Source of the DNA: Flavobacteriales bacterium
GTDB taxonomy: Bacteria; Bacteroidota; Bacteroidia; Flavobacteriales_D; Sanyastnellaceae
Length of the DNA: 39,371 bases
Direction of reading: 5' to 3'
Assembly (NCBI GenBank): GCA_028823145.1
Contig: JAPKCA010000009.1
Location: forward strand, 1 to 39,371
In this document: one piece after another, positions 9,997-17,620 of the stretch
Layout of the letters: every line of letters starts with the position of its first letter
How positions within the stretch are numbered: position 1 is the first letter of the stretch
Program-made: the position numbers and the translations under genes
Notes under the pieces: generated by a model
Seen by the model: the letters and a program-made list of their open reading frames with translations, nothing else
The model's database searches: none
What the model was told of the DNA's origin: nothing

Positions 9997-11709
9997 ATGA
10001 ACTGTATCAATCAACATTGGAAGACTCCCCTCATTTGGGTTGCTGCTTCTGCTCTGTTTCTCGCGGGCTGTACTGGCTTGGGAAGCATGGAAAAAGAAAT
10101 GGAGACTTTAGGTCTCGAGGCTTCACCAGAACCGCTCATCTTGCGAGGGGATCAGGTGGAATTGAAAATTGAAGGGAAATTCCCGCCCAAGTACTTTGCC
10201 AAAAAAGTAAGTGTTGAGGCAACGCCTGTCTTGACGTGGGAAGGAGGCTCTGCGGAATATGATTCCCAAGGATTTCAAGGTGAAGCTGCTGCAGGAAACT
10301 ATATGGTGGTGCCATTTGAATCCGGAAAGGCATTTGTCTATGAAGCATCGGTCGCATACGACCCTGGCATGGAAGATGAAGCGGAATTGGCTGTTCGAAT
10401 TTCGGGAACTCAAGGCAACAAGTCAGCTACATTTGAGCCCTATGTTATTGGTGCGGGTGTCATCACCACGGCATTATGGGTTCAACCGGATGATCAGTTT
10501 ATTGCCGTGCCTGATGCGTATCAGCGTGTTATTTCATTCACGCAGAATGCGACCGTCAATTACAGCAAGAATGCTTCTAGCGTTCGTGGTTCAGAATTGA
10601 AAGATGCGGATTGGAAAGAATTGCGCTCTTTGATTCAATTGTCTGCAGAAGCTGATAGCGTGACGTTAACCGGTGTTACCATTGAAGCTTATGCGTCTCC
10701 CGAGGGAGAGATTACCTTGAATGAAGATTTGGCCATCGACCGTGCTGGATCGGCGTCCAAAGCCATGGCAAATGAATTGAAGCGCTCAAAGGTGGCTGTT
10801 GATGATGCCTTCTACAACGAGGTGCCTCTGGGTGAAGATTGGAATGGATTCAAATCGTTGATGCAAGGTTCTTCCATCGCCGATAAAAACTTGATTTTGC
10901 GTGTATTGGAAATGTACTCGGACAAAAACAAGCGGGAAGAAGAAATCCGAAACATAGCCAAAACGTATCAGGAGATTGAAAAGGAGATTCTCCCAGAATT
11001 GCGTCGCTCGCAAATGGCCGTCTCATATGATGTCGAAGGATACACAGACGATGAGTTAATATCGCTTTGTATGGACAGTCCATTGGTATTGACTGCAGAT
11101 GAGTTGCTGTATTCAGCGACCTTGTTTGAAGACGTGAACACCACGTTGATGGTCTATAAACATGGAATGAAGTTTCACGCAAACGACTACCGTTTATACA
11201 ACAATGCCGGTTGGTGTTTGACGCAAACGAATCGGAATAACCAAGCGAAAGAGTTTTTCAATCAAGCGCTTGGTTTGGAGCGAAACAAAGCAGTCTTGAA
11301 TAATGTGGCTGCCATCATGCGCCAGGAAGGGGACGTTGATGGTGCGATGAAATTATTGAATGAAGCGGCGGGCGCTGGACCGGAGGTTGGATACAACAAA
11401 GGAATTGTTTTGATTCAAAAAGGGGACTACCCGTCAGCGATTTCCGTTATGGGCCGCGTGACGACTGTCAACTTGGCTTTGGCTAAAATGCTCAATGGGG
11501 ATGCTGCAGGAGCAAAGACGACTCTAGAGAATGCCGATGACGATAGTGCTGTTGCGAGTTATCTGATGGCTGTGGCTTGTGCCCGACTTGGAGATGCAAA
11601 CGGTGTTAAGGTGCACTTGGCTGATGCCTTGGCGAAAGATCCAAGTCTGCGTGCGAAAGCAGATAAGGATTTGGAATTTCGTGATGTGCGAAGCGAGTTG
11701 GGTATGTAA
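9997..11709 (+). CDS. lipoprotein with degenerate OmpA-like segment and C-terminal TPR repeats
   Basis: SPII signal MNCINQHWKTPLIWVAASALFLAGC; VTIEAYASPEGEITLNEDLAIDRAGSASKAMANEL resembles an OmpA-like motif; TPR-like YNNAGWCLTQTNRNNQAKEFFNQALGLE. Confidence 0.75.
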   Translation: MNCINQHWKTPLIWVAASALFLAGCTGLGSMEKEMETLGLEASPEPLILRGDQVELKIEGKFPPKYFAKKVSVEATPVLTWEGGSAEYDSQGFQGEAAAGNYMVVPFESGKAFVYEASVAYDPGMEDEAELAVRISGTQGNKSATFEPYVIGAGVITTALWVQPDDQFIAVPDAYQRVISFTQNATVNYSKNASSVRGSELKDADWKELRSLIQLSAEADSVTLTGVTIEAYASPEGEITLNEDLAIDRAGSASKAMANELKRSKVAVDDAFYNEVPLGEDWNGFKSLMQGSSIADKNLILRVLEMYSDKNKREEEIRNIAKTYQEIEKEILPELRRSQMAVSYDVEGYTDDELISLCMDSPLVLTADELLYSATLFEDVNTTLMVYKHGMKFHANDYRLYNNAGWCLTQTNRNNQAKEFFNQALGLERNKAVLNNVAAIMRQEGDVDGAMKLLNEAAGAGPEVGYNKGIVLIQKGDYPSAISVMGRVTTVNLALAKMLNGDAAGAKTTLENADDDSAVASYLMAVACARLGDANGVKVHLADALAKDPSLRAKADKDLEFRDVRSELGM

Positions 11710-11731
11710 CGAATCCTAAAGGATTTCAAAT

Positions 11732-11767
11732 AAAAAAGCCTCTCCAAATAACGGAGAGGCTTTTTTT
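11732..11767. terminator. bidirectional rho-independent terminator between convergent genes
   Basis: AAAAAAGCCTCTCC-AAATAAC-GGAGAGGCTTTTTTT, perfect inverted repeat with A-tract and T-tract. Confidence 0.93.
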
Positions 11768-11843
11768 GTGGCTGACATTTGAGCGAATGAGTACTGGTGG
11801 GGTTGCCATTGACGGGGGCGCTCGTCGAGGAGACAGCAGTCAA

Positions 11844-12368
11844 TCAAGTGGGCAGTCCAATACGCTGTGCGGCGTGCCACAAAACAATGCCAGCGCACAC
11901 GCTGACATTCAGGCTTTGCTTGACCCCAAATTGAGGAATTTCAACAACGCAATCAGCTGCTTCGCAAGTGGCTTGCTGCACTCCTTTCACTTCATTTCCG
12001 AAAACGACCGCCCACTTCTCTCCAGCCGTCGGTTGCCAATCCAATAGGGAAACACTTCCTTCTGTTTGTTCGATGGCTGCAATGTGGTAGCCTTCTTTGC
12101 GTAATTGGGCCAAGGCGCTAAGACCATCGCTGTGTGCCCTCCATGGGAGATGGTCCGTAGCTCCCAAGGCGCTTTTCAAGATGTCTCGATGAGGTGGATG
12201 AGCTGTGTAGCCGCACAATTCAATTCCGCTGATTCGAAAAGCGTCCCCCGTCCTAAAAAATGACCCAACGTTCAAACCAGAGCGAATATCCTCCAACACG
12301 ACGCGTAAGGGAATGGGATTCGATGTCGCGTAAGTGGCTGAACTCGTTCTGTTTCCTAGGGGACTCAT
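11844..12368 (-). CDS. TrmH/SpoU family RNA 2'-O-methyltransferase
   Basis: VLEDIRSGLNVGSFFRTGDAFRISGIELCGYT, VVFGNEVKGV, IPQFGVKQSLNVSVCAGIVLWHA (SPOUT knot motifs). Confidence 0.92.
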   Translation of the reverse strand: MSPLGNRTSSATYATSNPIPLRVVLEDIRSGLNVGSFFRTGDAFRISGIELCGYTAHPPHRDILKSALGATDHLPWRAHSDGLSALAQLRKEGYHIAAIEQTEGSVSLLDWQPTAGEKWAVVFGNEVKGVQQATCEAADCVVEIPQFGVKQSLNVSVCAGIVLWHAAQRIGLPT

Positions 12369-12372
12369 GGGC

Positions 12373-14397
12373 CTATCGTTTTGATTTTTCCAACGTTTGG
12401 AGAGCGAACAATTCATCTCGCAATCGGGCCGCTTCCATGAAGTCTAACTCCTTTGCAGCTCGCTCCATTTGTTGCTTGGTGCGCGCAATGGTTTTCACTA
12501 AAGCCTCTTTGCTCATGGATTTCACGACCGGATCTTGTGCAATGGCTTCAAGTGGAATGATGGGCTCGGCAGCCAGGTGTCGAGGGCGACCATCGATGCT
12601 GTTGTTTTGCTCGAACAACGTGTTTCGTTGCTTTCGAATCTGCTGAGGTTCGATGCCGTTGGCCGTATTAAACTCTTCTTGCTTCTTCCTCCGTCTTGAA
12701 GTCTCATCGATCGTTTGTGCCATGGAAGCCGTGGTCCGATCAGCATACATGATTACGCGCCCTTGGATGTTTCGAGCCGCACGCCCAGCAGTTTGGGTTA
12801 ACGAACGGTTGGATCGCAGAAATCCTTCTTTGTCCGCATCCATGATTGCCACCAAGGCTACTTCCGGTAAATCGAGTCCTTCTCGCAACAAATTCACCCC
12901 AACCAAGACATCAAACACGCCATCCCGGAGTTCGCGTAATATCTCTACACGGTCCAATGTTTTGACATCCGAATGGATGTAGCGTGTTTTGATGCTCAAC
13001 CGGTCGAGGTATTTTGTCAATTCCTCGGCCATTCGTTTCGTGAGGGTGGTAACGAGAATGCGATCGCCTGCAGCAATGGTGACCTGGATCTCGCCAATCA
13101 AATCATCGACTTGATGCTCGCAGGGGCGAACCTCGATGGGGGGGTCGAGGAGGCCAGTGGGTCGGATGACTTGCTCTACCACGACCCCTTCTGATTTTTC
13201 AAGCTCATAATCAGCAGGCGTGGCCGAGACATAGATTATTTGCTTGGTAATCTCGTGAAATTCATCCGCTTTTAAAGGGCGGTTGTCCAATGCAGAAGGC
13301 AGCCGGAATCCATACTCGATCAAGGCTGTTTTTCGGGACCGATCTCCACCATACATAGCGCCAATTTGGGGTATGGTGACATGGCTCTCATCCACAACCA
13401 AAAGAAAATCATCGGCGAAATAATCCAGCAGGCAGAAGGGGCGTTCTCCCTGTTTGCGCCGGTCAAAATACCGACTGTAGTTTTCGATGCCGCTACAAAA
13501 TCCGATTTCCTTGATCATCTCCAAATCATAGAGTACCCGGTCTTCAAGGCGTTTCGATTCCAATAATTTGGATTGCTCCTGGAAAAAAGTCTTTTGCTTT
13601 TCAAGATCCTGTTGGATTTCCCAGACGGCTTGATCGGTGGTGGACTTGCTGGCGACAAATAAATTAGCAGGATAAACAACGATGTTGTCAAATTCGTTGA
13701 TGGTTTGCCCCGTCTCGGGATCAATGGTCTCGAGCTTTTCGATTTCATCTCCCCAGAATTGAATGCGCAAGGCATGGTCGGCATACGCCAAATACACATC
13801 GACGGTGTCACCTTGAACGCGAAAAGTTCCTCGCTTAAACTCTGCCCGCGTGCGACTATAAAGGCTGCTGACAAGTGCGTGAAGGAAAGCGTTGCGCCCC
13901 CATTTCTGTCCCACCTTTAAAGGGATAACACTTTTATGGAATTCTACAGGATTGCCAATTCCATAGATGCAACTGATGGAGGCTACAACGATGACATCTC
14001 GTCTTCCACTCAGGAGCGCAGAGGTGGTGCTCAAGCGAAGTTTTTCTATTTCCTCGTTGATGGCCAGATCCTTTTCTATGTACGTGTTGGTCGAAGCGAT
14101 GTAAGCCTCCGGTTGGTAGTAATCATAGTAACTCACGAAGTACTCGACGAGGTTTTCCGGGAAGAATTCTTTGAATTCACTGTAGAGCTGCGCGGCAAGT
14201 GTTTTGTTGTGGCTTAACACCAAAGTCGGGCGCTGCGTTTGAACAATCACGTTGGCCGCCGTAAAGGTTTTTCCAGAGCCCGTGACCCCGAGTAGGGTTT
14301 GGTGCTTGGTCCCCTGTTCTATCCCTTCGACCAATTGCCGAATGGCTTCCGGCTGATCGCCCGCCGGTTCGTAATGGCTTTGGAGTTTGAATTGCAT
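12373..14397 (-). CDS. uvrB: excinuclease ABC subunit B
   Basis: YEPAGDQPEAIRQLVEG, LLGVTGSGKTFTAANVI, YYDYYQPEAYIASTNTYIEKD, LVGVNLLREGLDLPEVALVAIMDADKEGFLRS, C-terminal UVR motif. Confidence 0.98.
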   Translation of the reverse strand: MQFKLQSHYEPAGDQPEAIRQLVEGIEQGTKHQTLLGVTGSGKTFTAANVIVQTQRPTLVLSHNKTLAAQLYSEFKEFFPENLVEYFVSYYDYYQPEAYIASTNTYIEKDLAINEEIEKLRLSTTSALLSGRRDVIVVASISCIYGIGNPVEFHKSVIPLKVGQKWGRNAFLHALVSSLYSRTRAEFKRGTFRVQGDTVDVYLAYADHALRIQFWGDEIEKLETIDPETGQTINEFDNIVVYPANLFVASKSTTDQAVWEIQQDLEKQKTFFQEQSKLLESKRLEDRVLYDLEMIKEIGFCSGIENYSRYFDRRKQGERPFCLLDYFADDFLLVVDESHVTIPQIGAMYGGDRSRKTALIEYGFRLPSALDNRPLKADEFHEITKQIIYVSATPADYELEKSEGVVVEQVIRPTGLLDPPIEVRPCEHQVDDLIGEIQVTIAAGDRILVTTLTKRMAEELTKYLDRLSIKTRYIHSDVKTLDRVEILRELRDGVFDVLVGVNLLREGLDLPEVALVAIMDADKEGFLRSNRSLTQTAGRAARNIQGRVIMYADRTTASMAQTIDETSRRRKKQEEFNTANGIEPQQIRKQRNTLFEQNNSIDGRPRHLAAEPIIPLEAIAQDPVVKSMSKEALVKTIARTKQQMERAAKELDFMEAARLRDELFALQTLEKSKR

Positions 14398-14410
14398 GAT
14401 GCTTGCCCTT

Positions 14411-14418
14411 CAAAGTTA
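14411..14418 (-). promoter_or_regulatory. candidate -7 box (TAACTTTG on minus strand) of uvrB
   Basis: CAAAGTTA on plus = TAACTTTG on minus; 13 bp upstream of the uvrB ATG; no clear -33. Confidence 0.4.
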
Positions 14419-14458
14419 CGTTGTGCCATGTTTCTTCCGGGGTAGAAATAGGACAAAC

Positions 14459-14490
14459 AAAAAAGCCAGACCGAATAGGCCTGGCTTTTT
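14459..14490 (-). terminator. rho-independent terminator of the rpsF-rpsR-rplI operon
   Basis: AAAAAAGCCAG...CTGGCTTTTT inverted repeat between rplI and uvrB; T-tract on minus strand. Confidence 0.88.
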
Positions 14491-14509
14491 GGGGTAGTCT
14501 TGAGTAAGG

Positions 14510-14956
14510 TTAGTCAGCGACGACATCAAACGGCATAGTGACAATCAAGTCTTTGTGCAATTTAATGGTGGCTTCGTACGAGCCCAACTCCTTGATGCTA
14601 TCATCTCCAAGTTGGATTTGTTTGCGTTCAATGCTGTGGCCTGCGGCTTGAATGGCTTCTGCCAATTGAATCGAGTTGACTGAACCAAAGATTTTGCCGT
14701 TTTCGCCGGCCTTCGCTCCAATCTTCAGTTTCAATCCTTCTAATTTTTTAGCCAATGCTTGTGCCTCGTCCATCGCTTTAGAGGCTTTGTGGGCCTGTTG
14801 CTTGATGACTTCGGCAACCACCTTACGTGCAGATGCAGTAGCGTTAATAGCCATGCCCTGAGGAATGAGAAAGTTGCGTGCGTGTCCGTCCTTGACAGTC
14901 ACGATGTCGTGCTTGCTGCCAAGCAGGTCGACGTCTTGCTTCAGAATGATGTCCAT
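14510..14956 (-). CDS. rplI: 50S ribosomal protein L9
   Basis: MDIILKQDVDLLGSKHDIVTVKDGHARNFLIPQGMAINAT. Confidence 0.97.
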   Translation of the reverse strand: MDIILKQDVDLLGSKHDIVTVKDGHARNFLIPQGMAINATASARKVVAEVIKQQAHKASKAMDEAQALAKKLEGLKLKIGAKAGENGKIFGSVNSIQLAEAIQAAGHSIERKQIQLGDDSIKELGSYEATIKLHKDLIVTMPFDVVAD

Positions 14957-14967
14957 GATCGTCGGGT

Positions 14968-15231
14968 TTATCGGAGGTTGTCAGCAACGTAAGGCATCAA
15001 TGCCAAGTGACGAGCCTTCTTAATGGCCTGCGAAACTTTGCGCTGGAACTTCAATGAAGTTCCAGTTAAGCGACGAGGTAAAATTTTGCCTTGCTCATTG
15101 CAAAGCATCAAGAGGAAGCTAGCATCTTTGTAGTCGATGTACTTGAATCCTTTTTTCTTGAATCGGCAGTATTTCTCCTTTTGGGTGTCAATACTGATGG
15201 GGTTCAGGTAACGGACGTTCTTGTCAGCCAT
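14968..15231 (-). CDS. rpsR: 30S ribosomal protein S18
   Basis: [65 protein letters not shown]. Confidence 0.97.
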   Translation of the reverse strand: MADKNVRYLNPISIDTQKEKYCRFKKKGFKYIDYKDASFLLMLCNEQGKILPRRLTGTSLKFQRKVSQAIKKARHLALMPYVADNLR

Positions 15232-15249
15232 GATGTTTCAGTTTGAGAT

Positions 15250-15615
15250 TTAAGCCTCTTCGGCATTTTCTGGAGCAGCCTTTGGTTGGCTCGCTTTGTT
15301 GCGACGAGATTCGGCATAGACAGCGTGGTGCTTATCCATCCTTGTCGTGAGGAATCGGATGATTCGCTCGTCTCTCCGGAATTCAGTTTCGAAGGGTGTG
15401 ATTACAGAAGGGTCGATGTCGAACTCCATCAATTGATAGAAGCCCGTGGACTTCTTTTGAATGGGGTAAGCCAACTTCCGTAATCCCCATGATTCTTCAT
15501 GACCAATGGAAGCTCCATTGTCCTTGAGGAATGCACGGTACTTCTCTACTGTTTCCGCTACCTGCTCAGCAGATAGCACGGGAGTCATAATGAAAACAGT
15601 TTCGTAACGGTTCAT
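15250..15615 (-). CDS. rpsF: 30S ribosomal protein S6
   Basis: [34 protein letters not shown]...[23 protein letters not shown]. Confidence 0.96.
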   Translation of the reverse strand: MNRYETVFIMTPVLSAEQVAETVEKYRAFLKDNGASIGHEESWGLRKLAYPIQKKSTGFYQLMEFDIDPSVITPFETEFRRDERIIRFLTTRMDKHHAVYAESRRNKASQPKAAPENAEEA

Positions 15616-15642
15616 GTAGAACGGGGTTTGTTAAATGGGGGG

Positions 15643-15673
15643 CAAAAATAGCTAAGGAAATACTGAAATGCAA
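15643..15673 (-). promoter_or_regulatory. Bacteroidota sigma promoter for rpsF operon
   Basis: Minus strand TTG-N20-TATTTTTG, matching the TTTG/TAnnTTTG layout, about 28 bp upstream of the rpsF start. Confidence 0.6.
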
Positions 15674-15792
15674 TAGCTTTTTGGTCTGTTTTACAGTCCA
15701 ATAGGATATGCTAAGTGCCGCAGTGTTCGTGGGCTGTTCAAAACTCCACTTCTACGGGGCAAAGATGCATCCGATATTCGCAGAGTATTCGC

Positions 15793-16875
15793 ATGGAACA
15801 AACGTCATCTACATATACCGTATCTGCCTTGAAGTACCGCCCCCAGAAATGGGATGCGGTCGTGGGACAAGAAGGGGTTACTCGCACGCTAATGCAGGCG
15901 ATTGAGCAAAACCAGGTTGCGCAAGCCTACTTGTTTTGTGGTCCTCGTGGCGTAGGCAAAACCACCTCAGCTCGAATTTTTGCTCGGGCCATCAACGACT
16001 TTGATGCGTCGAGTACGGAGGATTACGCCTTCAACGTCTTTGAACTTGATGCAGCTTCGAACAATAAAGTAGAGGATATCCGTTCCATTGTTGACCAGGT
16101 GCGAATTCCTCCTCAACGGGGTAAATACAAAGTTTACATCATCGACGAGGTGCACATGTTGTCCCAAGCGGCATTCAATGCATTCTTAAAAACATTGGAA
16201 GAGCCACCACCACACGCGGTGTTTATTTTGGCTACTACAGAGAAGCATAAGATTCTGCCAACCATTTTGTCTCGGTGTCAAATTTTTGATTTCAACCGCA
16301 TTACGGTGAATGATATGGTCATCCACTTGCAGGGTATCTGTCAACATGAAGGCATTGAGGCGGAAGAAGAGGCCTTGCATGTTGTGGCGGTGAAAGCGGA
16401 TGGAGCATTGCGGGATGCCTTGAGTATTTTCGATCAGTTGGTTGCATTTGCGGGCAAGAAGCTCACCTACGACGTGGTGGCCGAGCACCTGCATGTGTTG
16501 GATCACCAAACGTATTTTGAGATTGTTCGTTGTGCACTTTCAAGTGAAGTTGCCCCTGCATTGTTGGTCTTGGATGGAATCATTGCTCGCGGATTTGATC
16601 CGCACCACTTCATTGCAGGATTGGGGTCGCATTTGCGAAGTTTATTGGTATGTAAGGACGCATCGACCCTTCAGCTGATGGAAGGCACGGATGATATCCG
16701 CAAGCAATTTTCTGAACAAGCGACGCAAACGGACCTATTGTTCCTGGTTCGTGCATTGGATCATGTCAACCAGGCGGATGTTCAATACCGAGGGAGTAAT
16801 CATCAACGATTGCTCGTTGAACTGACCTTGATGCAAATCTGCTCCCTGAAAGGAGCGGACAAAAAAAAAACATAG
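15793..16875 (+). CDS. dnaX: DNA polymerase III subunit gamma (short dnaX product, ends just after an A10 run)
   Basis: TVSALKYRPQKWDAVVGQEGVTRTLMQAIEQNQVAQAYLFCGPRGVGKTTSARIFARAI, DAASNNKVEDIRSIVDQVRIPP, YIIDEVHMLSQAAFNAFLKTLEEPPPHAVFILATTE; frame ends ...GADKKKT*. Confidence 0.93.
   Translation: MEQTSSTYTVSALKYRPQKWDAVVGQEGVTRTLMQAIEQNQVAQAYLFCGPRGVGKTTSARIFARAINDFDASSTEDYAFNVFELDAASNNKVEDIRSIVDQVRIPPQRGKYKVYIIDEVHMLSQAAFNAFLKTLEEPPPHAVFILATTEKHKILPTILSRCQIFDFNRITVNDMVIHLQGICQHEGIEAEEEALHVVAVKADGALRDALSIFDQLVAFAGKKLTYDVVAEHLHVLDHQTYFEIVRCALSSEVAPALLVLDGIIARGFDPHHFIAGLGSHLRSLLVCKDASTLQLMEGTDDIRKQFSEQATQTDLLFLVRALDHVNQADVQYRGSNHQRLLVELTLMQICSLKGADKKKT
16861..16870 (+). other. A10 homopolymer, candidate transcriptional slippage / frameshift site in dnaX
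   Basis: gcggac-AAAAAAAAAA-catagcc; upstream frame stops at TAG 16873-16875; shifted frame stays open through the run into ORF 16889..17557. Confidence 0.75.
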
Positions 16876-17557
16876 CCTAATTCCTATTGTGGCTGAAGCT
16901 TGGCGAGCAGCGCGACCACAACTCCCTTCATCAAGTCCTGTGCAACCACCACAGACCGTTGCGCTGATGGAAGAGGTCCATGCTGAAACGAATGAAGTCC
17001 AGGTTGAAAAGCTTGATTCGCAGCCTGTGCGTGAGCAGGAATTGTTGCAGGTAGAATCATTGCCCCTTCCAGCCGTGGGAGTATTGAAAAAGAAAGGTCT
17101 GGCCGTATCCGCTCCTGCTTCTTTGCGCCAAAATGAAGTCAAAAAAGTGCCAGAACAGGCAGTGACGGAGCCTTCATTGAGAGGAGCCTTCACTGAGGAT
17201 CAGCTTCAGGTTGCTTGGAATGGGTTTGCGGATGTCATGGAGAAAAATGAACGACTTAATTTGAGCTCTACCCTGCGTGCCAGTGTAGTCGCTCTGCATG
17301 GTGAGTTCAAGGTGCAGGTGACGGTTTTGAATCGGGTTCAAGAGGAGCAGGTCAATGAAGTCAGGGTGGATTTGCTCCATTTCATCAGGAAGCAATTGGC
17401 CCATGATTTTTTGGAAATGACCATCGCAGTTCCAAAAGCAGATGAGGTGGGGATTTCAGCTCAATTTTTGACTGAGCGCGAGCGCTATGATGCCATTGTC
17501 AAGAAAAACCCTCATCTAGAAACCTTGCGGAAAAGACTGGATTTGGATTTGGGCTAA
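16862..17557 (+). CDS. dnaX: C-terminal (tau-specific) part of DnaX in a shifted frame
   Basis: Shifted frame reads KKKHSLIPIVAEAWRAARPQLPSSSPVQPPQ...; Pro/Gln-rich linker, then AFTEDQLQVAWNGFADVMEKNERLNLSSTLRASVVALHGEFKVQVTVLNRVQEEQVNEV typical of Bacteroidota DnaX C-termini. Confidence 0.8.
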   Translation, partial: KKKHSLIPIVAEAWRAARPQLPSSSPVQPPQTVALMEEVHAETNEVQVEKLDSQPVREQELLQVESLPLPAVGVLKKKGLAVSAPASLRQNEVKKVPEQAVTEPSLRGAFTEDQLQVAWNGFADVMEKNERLNLSSTLRASVVALHGEFKVQVTVLNRVQEEQVNEVRVDLLHFIRKQLAHDFLEMTIAVPKADEVGISAQFLTERERYDAIVKKNPHLETLRKRLDLDLG

Positions 17558-17620
17558 GCCCTAAAAAATGATATTATTATGTTATCGAATGAACGCAATC
17601 GACCGTTCAAGTGTTATCCA

